Below, in pieces: positions 43,745 to 53,340 of a stretch of 64,000 bases of DNA (positions are counted from its first letter, which is position 1; every line of letters starts with the position of its first letter). The notes under the pieces were generated by a model. That model worked only from the letters and a program-made list of their open reading frames with translations. It did not search any database and was not told the origin of the DNA. The stretch is from contig NZ_WOVL01000029.1 in the NCBI RefSeq assembly GCF_009737085.1, forward strand, positions 1-64,000, in the 5' to 3' direction. A program made the position numbers and the translations under genes. Source of the DNA: Paenibacillus sp. NEAU-GSW1 (lineage in GTDB: Bacteria > Bacillota > Bacilli > Paenibacillales > Paenibacillaceae).

Positions 43745-43875
43745 TGCACAGAATTCCTCCATTTTTTCCGATATGTAAATCGTATCCATCTAAAACTATC
43801 ATACTATTAAGCAGATATGAAGTCCTGCTCCCGTACATTAGTTTCAGGCTGTAATTTCGGCAGCTTCGACGAAAA

Positions 43876-45241
43876 GGGGCCGTCTCAAAAGAGGTGCATG
43901 CGTCGAACCGATAATGCATATCCATCCTCGCTCTTTAATTGCTCCCTCGCTTGTCGTTTGAGGCGAAGATATTCCATGCTAACCTTTATTTCACGCTCGC
44001 CTTGTGCCTTCGTACATCGTTCCTTCAGCGGGCAGCCTTCACAGGAAAGGCTGCGATAATGGCGAGTGGTAATTTCATAACCACTTTCCGTGGTACTTCT
44101 GCTTTCATAACGGAATAGAAGTTTCTGTCCTGCTGCGCATGTCCTCGTGTCTTCTTTCTCGTCATACAACCAATGCTCGAATTTGCTAATGTCTTGCTTC
44201 CACGCTTTGGTATTTTCTTTGTGATAGGTATTGTATTTAACAAGTGCCCGTTGTTCCTCAGACTCCAGGTAAGCATAGTTTTCTTCACTTCCATAACCTG
44301 CGTCTGCAATGATGGTTCCCGGCAATTGACCAAGCGATGCTTTCACTTTGTCCAGGTGTGTCCATTTCGCATGTGATCTTCCTTCATGCGCATAAACGTG
44401 GCATCGGTGTCGGTTTTGCTAAAGCTGTTGCGGCTTCCGAGCGTTTCTTGCTGATCTTCATATTTCTGCAGACGTGGGAGGAGGTCTTTACGCACTAAGC
44501 GAATGGCTTTCTTTAGTGGCTTGTCCTTTGGCTTTTCTTGAAGCTTGTTTTCCAGCTGCTGAACAGCCTGCTCCAGCTTTTCACTTGTAATGGTCGATGC
44601 TTCTCCAAGTTCAGGGAGATCTACGTCGTTCATAGCTTGCTCTTCTTGTCTTTCTGCCTGTACAATGGCAGCCAGCCACATGAACATGATGTTTTCGCGT
44701 ACTGCTTTCGCGATTTGGCGAGAAGAGTAAATGCGCTGCGTGTAAGCGTAGATGATGACCTTCATGAGCATTCTGGGGTGGTAGCTGTCCCGGCCACCTC
44801 CGGGATAAGCTTTGGTGAAGAGATTGATATCTAAACGATTGACCGCATCGTTGATGACGCGAACGAGATGGTTTTCGGGGATATCTTCTTGCAAGTCCAT
44901 TGGCAAGGACAGCTGATCCATGGTCTATTCTTTGTACATAAAGAGGCCTCTCTTTCTAGAATGGTTGGTGGTACTCCTATTCTAACAAGGAGATGGCTTC
45001 TTTTTGTTTGTATTTCAAGCAATTAATTGACAGGTTAATGGCAAACGGAACATTTAAATGACTCTGGAGAAGCGTCAGCGTTCGTTTTTGTGAAGGGATT
45101 CCCACTTTACCTCGTTGATTCAAAGGAATCCCTGAGCAATGGCGATCGGAAGAACATTTAAATGTGCAGTTTGCTGTTTTACCCAAATAAAACAGGGGGG
45201 GATCCCATCGTCATTTTAATGACTTATGGGACACCCCCCCC
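43876..45241 (-). mobile_element. IS1182-type insertion sequence, internally deleted copy
   Basis: Its ends, read inward, begin GGGGCCGTCTCAAAAG (from 43876) and GGGGxGTCCCATAAG-like (from about 45241), so both terminal repeats seem present. The sequence 44676-45241 is nearly the same as 1-560. The transposase gene inside is broken at several points. I could not define a target-site duplication. Confidence 0.7.
43885..44939 (-). pseudogene. IS1182-family transposase, inactivated
   Basis: The family start ATG is at 44939 but codon 5 is TAG. From the next ATG (44921) the frame runs through PGGGRDSYHPRMLMKV, RIYSSRQIAKA and FMRMKEDHMRNG and is then shifted. About 35 codons between MRNG and the KASLGQLPGTIIADAGYG block are deleted at a junction with CA/CAC microhomology. 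The second part continues to EDGYALSVRRM and ends after MHLF, lacking the roughly 80 C-terminal residues of intact enzymes. One nonsense codon, one frameshifting deletion and one C-terminal deletion make it non-functional. Confidence 0.85.
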
Positions 45242-45308
45242 TGGTGTCCGTTAGAGAAACTGGCCCAAAAAATTCGGCGCTGCACAAAAGTCGATGCTTA
45301 TCGAAATA

Positions 45309-45346
45309 AAAAAACATCCCGCTTCCGGAGAAGCGGGATGTTTTTT
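45309..45346 (-). terminator. Rho-independent terminator after the ferredoxin gene
   Basis: AAAAACATCCCGCTTC and GAAGCGGGATGTTTTT form a 16-bp stem with a CGGA-type loop; T runs are present on both strands. It lies 23 bp past the ferredoxin stop. Confidence 0.92.
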
Positions 45347-45368
45347 CGTTCGTATGAACGAAATGCCA

Positions 45369-45656
<288 letters not shown>

Positions 45657-45732
45657 TTACTTATGAATAGTTTAAACCTTCACTCATCAATATATAACAA
45701 ACAAGCGCGATTTGGCAATAACGTCCGCCTAT

Positions 45733-47016
45733 TTACGGCTCTAATTCGTCCCGTTGCAATGAGGTTCCGCGGATTTTTTTGTTACGGATCAGCGTCGACG
45801 GATCATCGCCGAGCATCCCTGCTGTCAGTACAGCATCCTCGCCGAATTTATCGCGCAGCATATCCATCGCTTTCGTTAACGCTTCTTTGCGCGGCTGCTG
45901 CTCATAGTCGAATAAATCGAGCTGAACGGCCGTCTCCGACTGCGGCGTAAGGTTCTGCAGCGTCACGCCAAGAAGCCTGACGGGATCATTACTGGGCCAA
46001 TGTTCATCAAACAGCCGGCAAGCCTCACGGTAAAAATCATCGCTCGAATTTGAAGGCGAACGCAGCGTACATGATCGGGTAATAGTTGTCATATCCGGCC
46101 GGCGAATCGTAATCTGCACGGTGCTCGCCATGAGGTGCTGCCTGCGGAGACGACGGCCTGTCTGGTCCGCCAAATTCAGCATGATGCGGTGCGCATCCGC
46201 TTTCTCTGTCACATCTTGAGGCAGCGTCGTCGTATGCCCGATCGATTTGTTGCTGCCGCGCTCCGGCACCACTTCGGAATGATCGATGCCATGTGCCGCC
46301 GCTTTCATCCATGATCCCATCACGCCGAATTGTTTCGTCAAAAACAGTTCATCCGCAGCCGCTAATTGCCCAATCGTATGAATATGAAGCCTGCCCAGCT
46401 TTTCTGCGGTTTTTCGCCCGATGCCAAATAACACTTCGCACGGCTTCTCCCATAGTATGCCCGGAACATCACGAAGCCGCAAAACGGTCATGCCGTTCGG
46501 TTTTTTCATATCGGAGGCCATCTTTGCCAGCAGTTTATTGGGCGCAATCCCTATTGAACATGGAATCCGCCATTCTTTGCGAATGCGTTCCTGTATGGCC
46601 CCAGCAATTTCTAGCGGACTGCCGAACAGCTTAGAGCCTGTAATATCCAAGTAACACTCATCGATCGACACCGCTTCAACCAATGGCGTATAGGACCGCG
46701 CAATCGCCATAAAGCCTCGAGAATATTTGCGATAAAGATGGAAGTCGGGCTGAATGAGCATGAGATCCGGACAAAGCCTGGTCGCCTGCTTGACCGTCAT
46801 TCCCGTTTTTACTCCCTTAGCCCGGGCCGTGTAAGAACAAGTAACGACGATGCCTTTTCGAAGCTCAACGCTCCCCGCTACAGCCGTCGACTTTCCTTTA
46901 TATAGCTCGGGACTTTCCGCCTCATGCACGGAACAATAAAAAGCGTTCATATCTATATGAAGGATGACTCGTCCTTTGGCTGGATAATTACGCCGGGCAT
47001 CCAAAGCGAATCGCAC
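45733..47016 (-). CDS. dinB: DNA polymerase IV, Y family
   Basis: A 427-residue translesion polymerase. The catalytic carboxylates are Asp22 in ILHIDMNAFY and Asp119-Glu120 in SIDECYLD. The thumb helix-hairpin-helix is VLFGIGRKTAEKLGRLHI, and a beta-clamp binding motif QLDLF is near residue 370. It copies past damaged bases with low fidelity. The GTG at 47016 sits directly after AAAGGGG; a TTG four codons later is better spaced. It is divergent from cimA. Confidence 0.92.
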   Translation of the reverse strand: MRFALDARRNYPAKGRVILHIDMNAFYCSVHEAESPELYKGKSTAVAGSVELRKGIVVTCSYTARAKGVKTGMTVKQATRLCPDLMLIQPDFHLYRKYSRGFMAIARSYTPLVEAVSIDECYLDITGSKLFGSPLEIAGAIQERIRKEWRIPCSIGIAPNKLLAKMASDMKKPNGMTVLRLRDVPGILWEKPCEVLFGIGRKTAEKLGRLHIHTIGQLAAADELFLTKQFGVMGSWMKAAAHGIDHSEVVPERGSNKSIGHTTTLPQDVTEKADAHRIMLNLADQTGRRLRRQHLMASTVQITIRRPDMTTITRSCTLRSPSNSSDDFYREACRLFDEHWPSNDPVRLLGVTLQNLTPQSETAVQLDLFDYEQQPRKEALTKAMDMLRDKFGEDAVLTAGMLGDDPSTLIRNKKIRGTSLQRDELEP

Positions 47017-47123
47017 CCCCTTTACCGATCATTTGTTCCCTTCTCTGAGCATACAATTTAAGAATAGAGCGAGTCAACTAAGCTTATTCCGTTCTTCGGC
47101 GTTAAATTTATTGCCAAGAACTC

Positions 47124-47152
47124 TCTACATTCGTTTGAACAAGTGATATAAT
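47124..47152 (+). promoter_or_regulatory. probable sigma-A promoter of cimA
   Basis: TCTACA (47124-47129, four of six consensus bases) is followed after 17 bp by a perfect TATAAT (47147-47152). It is 50 bp upstream of the cimA start codon. I see no T-box or other leader structure between them. Confidence 0.6.
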
Positions 47153-47201
47153 AATACATTATGACTTGAAAAGGCTATCAGTAAAGGAGGCGTCCCAAAC
47201 A

Positions 47202-48818
47202 ATGACCACATCTATATCGATCTTTGATACGACGCTGCGTGACGGTACACAAGGCGAAGGGATCAGCCTGTCAGCGGATGATAAATTAAAAATTGCGAAG
47301 AAACTCGACGCATTGGGCGTTCATTATATTGAAGGCGGCAATCCTGGCAGCAACAGTAAAGATATCGAGTTTTTCCAACGTGTAAAAAGCTTAAATCTGC
47401 AAGCAAAGCTGACCGCTTTCGGCAGCACTCGCCGTAAGTTCAGCATAGCGGAGCAAGATGCAAGCCTCGTTCGCATTGTCGAGTCCGGCGTTCCGGCAGC
47501 GACACTTGTAGGCAAATCATGGGATTTCCACGTACACACTGCCCTGCAAACGACGCTTGAAGAAAACTTAGCGATGATCTATGATTCCTTCGCTTTTCTA
47601 AAGCAAAAAGGGCTCGAAGCAATGTACGATGCCGAGCATTTTTTCGACGGCTACAAAAACAATCCGGAATATGCGCTTGCAGCACTTCGCAAGGCGCAAG
47701 ACGCCGGCGCTGACTGGCTCGTTCTTTGCGACACGAACGGCGGTACGCTGCCGGGCGAAATTTATGAGATCGTCTCTCGCGTCCGCCAAGAGCTAAGCGC
47801 TCCAATCGGCATTCATACGCATAACGACTGCGAGCTGGCCGTCGCCAATACGCTTTCCGCGGTTCAAGCCGGGGCGCGTCAGGTGCAGGGTACGATTAAC
47901 GGTTATGGCGAGCGCTGCGGCAACGCAAACCTTTGCTCGATCATCCCCAATCTGCAGTTGAAAATGAACTATTCCTGCCTTCCGGACGAGAAGCTTCGTA
48001 CATTGACGGGAACGGCAAGATATATTAGCGAAATCGCCAATGTCAGCATGCCAGTCGGACAGGCGTATGTTGGCAACGCAGCATTCGCTCATAAAGGCGG
48101 CATTCACGTATCCGCTATTATGAAGGATTCCAAAACTTACGAGCATATCGCGCCTGAGCTTGTCGGCAACAAACAGCGGATTCTCGTTTCCGAGCTTGCC
48201 GGCCAAAGCAACATCATCTCCAAAGCGCAGGAGCTTGGTCTTGATGTGAATGCCAACAACGATAAAACGAAAGAAATTATGGACCGGATCAAAGACCTTG
48301 AGCATCAAGGCTACCAGTTCGAAGGCGCTGACGCTTCGCTTGAGCTGCTCCTCCGTGAAGCATTCGGCGAAACGAATGAAAGCATTAAAGTCGAATCGTT
48401 TAAAATGCTTATGGAGAGCTCGAAAGGAAATATGATGTCGGAGGCTATCGTGAAGCTGAGCGTTGACGGACAGCCCGTCTACACTGCAGCGGAAGGAAAC
48501 GGTCCGGTCAATGCCCTCGACAACGCGCTTCGCAAAGCGCTCATTCCGTTCTATCCGAAGCTGGAGGAAATTCACCTCTCCGACTATAAAGTTCGCGTAT
48601 TCGACGAGAAGGATGCTACTGCGGCTAAAGTTCGCGTATTGATTGAATCAACCAATTCAGACAATACGTGGAGCACAGTCGGCGTTTCGAGCAATGTCAT
48701 CGAAGCGAGCTGGGAAGCGCTCATCGACAGCCTGCGGTACGCATTGCTCGGTATGCGGAAGTCGAACAATAATGTTCCTTCCGACAGCCTGGATCGCATC
48801 GGTTTAGTCAATCATTAA
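47202..48818 (+). CDS. cimA: (R)-citramalate synthase
   Basis: A 538-residue enzyme of the isopropylmalate/homocitrate synthase family, starting at MTTSISIFD after AAAGGAGGCGTCCCAAACA. The catalytic domain has DTTLRDGTQGEG (about 8-19), the LCDTNGG and GIHTHNDCELAVAN motifs with metal-binding histidines, and GNANLCSIIPNL. The Asp-rich C-terminal part (from about 400) is the regulatory LeuA dimer domain. The motif set fits CimA type 2 (LeuA-like), which condenses pyruvate and acetyl-CoA in the threonine-independent route to isoleucine. No other isoleucine gene is near. Confidence 0.9.
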   Translation: MTTSISIFDTTLRDGTQGEGISLSADDKLKIAKKLDALGVHYIEGGNPGSNSKDIEFFQRVKSLNLQAKLTAFGSTRRKFSIAEQDASLVRIVESGVPAATLVGKSWDFHVHTALQTTLEENLAMIYDSFAFLKQKGLEAMYDAEHFFDGYKNNPEYALAALRKAQDAGADWLVLCDTNGGTLPGEIYEIVSRVRQELSAPIGIHTHNDCELAVANTLSAVQAGARQVQGTINGYGERCGNANLCSIIPNLQLKMNYSCLPDEKLRTLTGTARYISEIANVSMPVGQAYVGNAAFAHKGGIHVSAIMKDSKTYEHIAPELVGNKQRILVSELAGQSNIISKAQELGLDVNANNDKTKEIMDRIKDLEHQGYQFEGADASLELLLREAFGETNESIKVESFKMLMESSKGNMMSEAIVKLSVDGQPVYTAAEGNGPVNALDNALRKALIPFYPKLEEIHLSDYKVRVFDEKDATAAKVRVLIESTNSDNTWSTVGVSSNVIEASWEALIDSLRYALLGMRKSNNNVPSDSLDRIGLVNH

Positions 48819-48828
48819 AACAAGCAAA

Positions 48829-48861
48829 AACGCCCGAAGAGTTTCCTGCTCTTCGGGCGTT
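48829..48861 (+). terminator. bidirectional Rho-independent terminator
   Basis: AACGCCCGAAGAG and CTCTTCGGGCGTT form a 13-bp stem with a seven-base loop. It lies between the convergent cimA and thioredoxin-like genes; T-rich tracts on each side are moderate. Confidence 0.85.
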
Positions 48862-48864
48862 CCT

Positions 48865-49395
48865 TTATTTATATTTCTCGATTAGTCGTTCCCATTCATC
48901 AATCGTAATGACGCCGTTGATCCTCTCTCGGATCACGCCGTCAGAATCGATTAGAAAGCTTGTCGGAAAGGTGCTGACCTTGTATTGCTTCGTCACATCG
49001 CCAGAGCGGTCCATCAAAATCGGGAATGTAAACTCATGCTCATTTACAAATTCGCGAGCCGCCCGTTCTTTATCAAAAGTAGTCGAGTTTACGCCGTATA
49101 AATTAATCTCTTTGCCGTATTTCTCTTGCAACGTCTGCAAATCCGGAGCTTCAAGCTCGCACGGCCCGCACCAGGACGCCCAGAAGTTTACGAACGTCAG
49201 CTTGTCTTGCTTGCCCCCAACCTTATACGACTGCTCATCAAGACCAGGCAATTCAAACGATGCTGCAACTGAGCCTGCCTTTGGCTTGAAATCTGCTGCC
49301 GCTGCAGTAGTTTCTGTGTCTTTCGACACATATTGGTAGATGGCCAAGCCTGCCAATACAAATGCTACAATAAATAACGCTGAAGCGCGCTTCAT
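48865..49395 (-). CDS. membrane-anchored thiol-disulfide oxidoreductase, ResA/TlpA type
   Basis: A 176-residue protein with an N-terminal membrane anchor (about 5-22) and an extracytoplasmic thioredoxin fold. The active site is WCGPC (Cys76, Cys79), followed by ELEAPDLQ and the cis-proline in STFPTSFLID. ResA-like proteins keep apocytochrome c or spore-envelope proteins reduced outside the membrane. No cytochrome biogenesis gene is near, so the target is open; StoA-like spore function is an alternative. Confidence 0.88.
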   Translation of the reverse strand: MKRASALFIVAFVLAGLAIYQYVSKDTETTAAAADFKPKAGSVAASFELPGLDEQSYKVGGKQDKLTFVNFWASWCGPCELEAPDLQTLQEKYGKEINLYGVNSTTFDKERAAREFVNEHEFTFPILMDRSGDVTKQYKVSTFPTSFLIDSDGVIRERINGVITIDEWERLIEKYK

Positions 49396-49513
49396 CTCGT
49401 CCCTTCTTTCCGTAAACGAACTGCAATCATGTTAACACTTCATTAAGTGTAACTCAAGTTTCGGTTAAAATGTCCGCTGTCATTCAAAATTCACATTTGC
49501 CATGAGGTGCCGT

Positions 49514-49969
49514 ATGGATCGGATTTCGCAACGCAGCATTTATATTACGCAAGAAGCCCGCAACAGACTTATCGGCGTCTGCAAAGAAGCGTTGCCGGCC
49601 GAGGCATGCGGCATACTTACATGCAACTTAGCAAAACACATAAACAGCGCAAATAAACCGGTCGTAGACGGCATCCGGGCAATTGTGAATAATCATCCCA
49701 ATGCTCGAAGGTCGTTTTCCTTCGATCCGGCAGATTGGACAGCTGCATTTTTTGAAGCGCAAAAAAACCGACAGCAGATTGTCGGTTTCTTCCACTCCCA
49801 TCCTTCCGCGAATGCCGCTCCTTCTCTCCAAGATGAGCTGGGCTTCGTGTCCGGCGATGAGACATTCTCTTATTGGATTGTGTCGTTCGAAAAAGGAAAC
49901 TCTCCCTCTATCCAGCCCTACGTTCGCGTGCGGGATTCTTTTTATCCGCTATCGCTAGTGCTTGCTTAA
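49514..49969 (+). CDS. JAMM/MPN-domain metalloprotease
   Basis: A 151-residue protein starting at MDRISQRS (GAGGTG four bases upstream). The JAMM zinc-site residues are all present: Glu30 in LPAEACGIL, His94 and His96 in FHSHP, and Asp107 ten residues later in SLQDEL. Prokaryotic members cleave isopeptide bonds next to ubiquitin-like or ThiS/MoaD-like proteins. Its substrate protein is not encoded nearby. The 3' end overlaps the end of the convergent exonuclease gene by 15 bp. Confidence 0.85.
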   Translation: MDRISQRSIYITQEARNRLIGVCKEALPAEACGILTCNLAKHINSANKPVVDGIRAIVNNHPNARRSFSFDPADWTAAFFEAQKNRQQIVGFFHSHPSANAAPSLQDELGFVSGDETFSYWIVSFEKGNSPSIQPYVRVRDSFYPLSLVLA

Positions 49970-50689
49970 ATACGCATATAAATCGCCCAGCGTATTAATA
50001 TTGCGTTCTAAAATACGAGATAAATAAGATTGCCACAACTTCGCTGTCATGATCGAATCCTGCAGCGCATGATGCCGCTCCGTTATCGGGATGTTGGCAT
50101 CCTCAAGCAGATCATCAAGCGCGTAGGATGGCTGCTTCGGATCAAGCCATTTAGCGACGAGCATCGTGTCAAGCACGCGATGATTCAAATTGATTTTCGA
50201 AGTGCGCCACAGCGCTGCATTCAAAAACTGCTTGTCGTGTCCGGAAGCATGCGCAATCAGCAGCCGCTTGCCAATAAATTCCATAAAATCATGGAGCACC
50301 TGCATCAAATCCGGCGCATCCTGTACCATTTCATTCGTGATGCCTGTCAGTTCAACTATGGATGCAGGAATTCGCCTTTTCGGATTGACGAGACTGTAGA
50401 ACGATTCCGTCTCATACAACTCAGCTCCGCGCATGAGCACTGCGCCAAAGGAAATAATTTCATCGCCGTTTGTCGGATAAAAGCCCGTTGTCTCCAGATC
50501 GAAGACGACGACTTCAAGCTCTCTTAGCGGCATATCCAGCATCGACTGTTTGCGCTGCTCTTTGTTGACGGAACGAATAAACGCCATCTGCTGCGCATTT
50601 TGCGACCCAAGCATTGAGGCGATTGCAGGCGTAAACCCGCCCATTTTATATAGGTTCCACATCCGGCCGACGCCTTTAGGTTCCTTCAT
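49955..50689 (-). CDS. DnaQ-like 3'-5' exonuclease
   Basis: A 244-residue protein with a DEDDh exonuclease domain. Exo I is FDLETTG (Asp64, Glu66), Exo II lies in LIAHASGHDKQFLNAA and Exo III in HHALQDSIMTA. The first 55 residues form an extra helical region. It follows the DUF294 nucleotidyltransferase gene after 17 bp in the same direction, a pairing conserved in Bacillales. The substrate may be a nucleic acid or a nucleotide second messenger. Confidence 0.85.
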   Translation of the reverse strand: MKEPKGVGRMWNLYKMGGFTPAIASMLGSQNAQQMAFIRSVNKEQRKQSMLDMPLRELEVVVFDLETTGFYPTNGDEIISFGAVLMRGAELYETESFYSLVNPKRRIPASIVELTGITNEMVQDAPDLMQVLHDFMEFIGKRLLIAHASGHDKQFLNAALWRTSKINLNHRVLDTMLVAKWLDPKQPSYALDDLLEDANIPITERHHALQDSIMTAKLWQSYLSRILERNINTLGDLYAYLSKH

Positions 50690-50706
50690 AATCCATTACC
50701 ACCGCC

Positions 50707-51774
50707 TTACGTGAGCCTTCCCATGGTTTGCTTATAAACCTTCCGTTGAAGCTTTTTCCCGATGCGGAGTGCATGCTTCAGCTCCTCCGTCATTTCCTTC
50801 GTCAGCTTCTTGCTCGGAAGCTTGCCATTGTTCGCAAACAGACCACCCTCATACTTCTCGGTTGTCATCAGCCTAAGCTTAAGAAACAATCGAAACGCGT
50901 GCTCATATGCCGCCGCTTCCTTCGAAACAAGCTGATCTGCTTCAACCAGTCTTCGAATGCGTTTAATCGTCGATGTGTCGCGAATTCCGGCTTGAACAGC
51001 TAGAAGGCGGATCGCATTGACCATCGGAATATAAGCTCCGTATTTAATATCGAGACTGCCTGAGTCTTCGCCATACCGTTCCTTAAGCAAGTGGCCGAAA
51101 AATCCGAGAAGCACCTTATGACGCATCGTATTGTCCAGCATTCGCTTGACAATAATCGGATGATCGAGCATGTCGCTGAAGAAGTGATCCTTTAACGCTC
51201 CGATCAACGAATTGTCGCCATAGACAGCCCTGCCATCCGCCATAATAAGCAAATAGCGGACCGCTTCCCAAGCCGGCTCTTGAAACCAGTTGTTCAATAC
51301 GGCCTTCCATTCCGTTAACGACTTGCACCATTCCGGATTTTCGCTTAATACGTTCCCTTCGCAACGGGGGTAGCCGTTAAGTTCCAGCAATTTTACGATA
51401 ATCGAAGATAATTGCTTAAAATATTGCTGAGTTGCTGCCGGATCTGTCACTGGATCCTGATAGACAATTCCGCTGTCCTGATCGCTGGACAACGTCTGCT
51501 CTTCCCGCCCTCCGCTGCCGAACAATAAATATGCGTAAGGCACGGGGGGAGAACCCATCCCCAACCGTGCCATTTCCGCTTCGGCAAGAACGATTGCGCG
51601 ACGAATAATCGCATCGTGCATCTCGTTCAGTTGCCCATTAAATTGTTCGACTGGACTCGCCCAGAGAAGAGCTTCCATCTGCTCGTGCACTTGATCCCGC
51701 AGCCCGCGCAGCGTATCCGCATTATCGGCGCTGCCGATTTGCTTCAAAAGCTGCGTTCGGACCGGATCGGCCAT
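50707..51774 (-). CDS. DUF294 nucleotidyltransferase-like protein
   Basis: A 355-residue protein with the DUF294 nucleotidyltransferase domain: YLLFGSGGREEQTLSSDQDS (around 81-100) carries the GS and two-Asp metal motif of the polymerase-beta superfamily. The C-terminal half (about 200-345) is the helical DUF294_C domain. Related proteins act on adenylylation or signalling, but the substrate here is unknown. It is the first gene of a pair with the DnaQ-like exonuclease. Confidence 0.85.
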   Translation of the reverse strand: MADPVRTQLLKQIGSADNADTLRGLRDQVHEQMEALLWASPVEQFNGQLNEMHDAIIRRAIVLAEAEMARLGMGSPPVPYAYLLFGSGGREEQTLSSDQDSGIVYQDPVTDPAATQQYFKQLSSIIVKLLELNGYPRCEGNVLSENPEWCKSLTEWKAVLNNWFQEPAWEAVRYLLIMADGRAVYGDNSLIGALKDHFFSDMLDHPIIVKRMLDNTMRHKVLLGFFGHLLKERYGEDSGSLDIKYGAYIPMVNAIRLLAVQAGIRDTSTIKRIRRLVEADQLVSKEAAAYEHAFRLFLKLRLMTTEKYEGGLFANNGKLPSKKLTKEMTEELKHALRIGKKLQRKVYKQTMGRLT

Positions 51775-51822
51775 CTTTGTCCTCTCCCCTCGGTCAGTCC
51801 ATTCGCTTATTGATAAGATTGA

Positions 51823-53181
51823 TTAACCTTGAATATTTTGTTGGCCAGCTTTTTTCAGTTGCTCAGGATAACCATAAGCGCCATGCTCGCTCAGGTCAAG
51901 ACCGATAATTTCTTGCTCTTCCGTAACGCGGAAGCCGATGATCAATTTCATTACGCCAAGCACAAGGAACGATACGGCAAGAACGAATGCGCCAACAACA
52001 GCAACGGATTCCAATTGTACGAGGAATTGGTGCCAGCTGCCTGTATCGATAATGCCGCCTTGACCAACGTTAACTTTTTCAGCCAACTCTTGCGTTGCGA
52101 AGATACCGTTCGCAAGCGTACCCCAGATACCAGCAACACCGTGTACAGACAATGCGAAGATCGGATCGTCAACTTTAATTTTCTCGAAGAACTTCGCGCT
52201 GAAGAATACGAGCACGCCTGCTACCAGACCGATAACAACTGCAGCCCAAGGCTCAACGAATGCACAAGATGCAGTAATCGCTACGAGACCTGCAAGCGTA
52301 CCGTTTAACGTTGTTGTAATGTCTGCTTTGCCAAGAATCGCCCACGAAATAAGAAGCGCTGCGAATGCGCCGGCGCCAGCGCCGAGCATCGTTGTGAATG
52401 CGACATAACCGAAGAAACCGTCGCCGATTGCAAGCGTGCTGCCTGCGTTGAAACCGAACCAGCCAACCCAAAGGAGCAATACGGACAATGCAGTAAATAC
52501 TTGGTTGTGGCCCGAAATTTCATTAGCGGAACCGTCTTTGTTGAATTTGCCGATACGCGGTTTCAGCAATACCGTAGCTGCAAAAGCCGCAAGTGCGCCG
52601 GACAAGTGAACGACTGTGGAGCCTGCAAAGTCTTGCGCGCCATCTTCAGCGAGCCAGCCGCCGCCCCAGATCCAGTGAGCAACTACAGGATAGATGAATG
52701 CTGTAAATACGATTGTGAAGATCAAGTACGAGGACAATTTAGCGCGTTCTGCGAATCCGCCCCATGCGATCGACAGCGATACGGCTGCGAATGCAAGCTG
52801 GAACAGGAAGAAGACCGATTTCGGAATGCCTTCGCCATCGCCGGCATAACCAGGATTAAAGAAGAAATCGCCCCAGCCGAGAAAACCGTTGCCCTCGCCG
52901 CCAAAAGAGATGCCATATCCGAATGCCCAATAAATGATTGCTGCAAGACCTACTGTAAAAATAGTTTTGCCTGCTACGTGCCCGGCGTTTTTCATCCGAG
53001 TGGAACCTGTTTCGAGCAGGATGAAACCGCCTTGCATGAGAAGCACGAGCACAAAAGCTACGATTACCCAAAGCGAGTTGATTCCGATATCCAACGTCTT
53101 GCCCGATGGATCATCGGCAAATGCCATTGCCGGGAATACCAAACTGAGTGCACCTAATGTTACCAATAATTTCTTGACCAC
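51823..53181 (-). CDS. amt: ammonium transporter, Amt family
   Basis: A 452-residue transporter starting at GTG 53181, eight bases after GAGGGAG. A cleavable signal peptide (LLVTLGALSLVFPAMAFA) precedes eleven membrane helices. Amt markers are LLMQGGFILLETG, WGGFAERAKL, VHLSGALAAFAA and FALSVHGVAGIWG, with the two pore histidines in VHLSG and SVHGV. The cytoplasmic tail GLDLSEHGAYGYPE is the region that contacts GlnK-type regulators, but no glnK follows. A GlnR/TnrA box and a sigma-A promoter lie upstream. Confidence 0.92.
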   Translation of the reverse strand: MVKKLLVTLGALSLVFPAMAFADDPSGKTLDIGINSLWVIVAFVLVLLMQGGFILLETGSTRMKNAGHVAGKTIFTVGLAAIIYWAFGYGISFGGEGNGFLGWGDFFFNPGYAGDGEGIPKSVFFLFQLAFAAVSLSIAWGGFAERAKLSSYLIFTIVFTAFIYPVVAHWIWGGGWLAEDGAQDFAGSTVVHLSGALAAFAATVLLKPRIGKFNKDGSANEISGHNQVFTALSVLLLWVGWFGFNAGSTLAIGDGFFGYVAFTTMLGAGAGAFAALLISWAILGKADITTTLNGTLAGLVAITASCAFVEPWAAVVIGLVAGVLVFFSAKFFEKIKVDDPIFALSVHGVAGIWGTLANGIFATQELAEKVNVGQGGIIDTGSWHQFLVQLESVAVVGAFVLAVSFLVLGVMKLIIGFRVTEEQEIIGLDLSEHGAYGYPEQLKKAGQQNIQG

Positions 53182-53236
53182 GACGACCACTCCCTCAGCG
53201 TTATGTTTCCTTACATGATAGGAAAGACTTAATGCC

Positions 53237-53265
53237 ATTATAGTCAGAAGTACTCAGTTTGACAA
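53237..53265 (-). promoter_or_regulatory. sigma-A promoter of the ammonium transporter gene
   Basis: On the minus strand TTGTCA (53265-53260) is followed after 17 bp by a perfect TATAAT (53242-53237). It is about 56 bp upstream of the GTG start. The match is strong. Confidence 0.75.
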
Positions 53266-53323
53266 TACTATTTATTTCGTTTTTCAAAAAAAATCTAACG
53301 TTCGGGTCTCGAAACAAATCAAA

Positions 53324-53340
53324 TGTTAAGTTTTTTCACA
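53324..53340 (-). promoter_or_regulatory. GlnR/TnrA binding box
   Basis: TGTTA-AGTTTTT-TCACA is an exact match to the consensus TGTNA-N7-TNACA recognised by GlnR and TnrA, the nitrogen regulators of Bacillales. It is centred about 100 bp upstream of the predicted transcription start, further than the usual -50 position. The remaining stretch to the MerR gene at 53604 contains no other feature I can name. Confidence 0.7.

Noticed and set aside
47793..48575. Minus-strand frame of 260 codons opposite cimA
   Set aside because: A shadow of cimA in high-codon-bias DNA; no start signal or family.
52501..53157. Plus-strand frame of 218 codons opposite amt
   Set aside because: Antisense to conserved Amt helices, Cys/Arg-rich and without an RBS.
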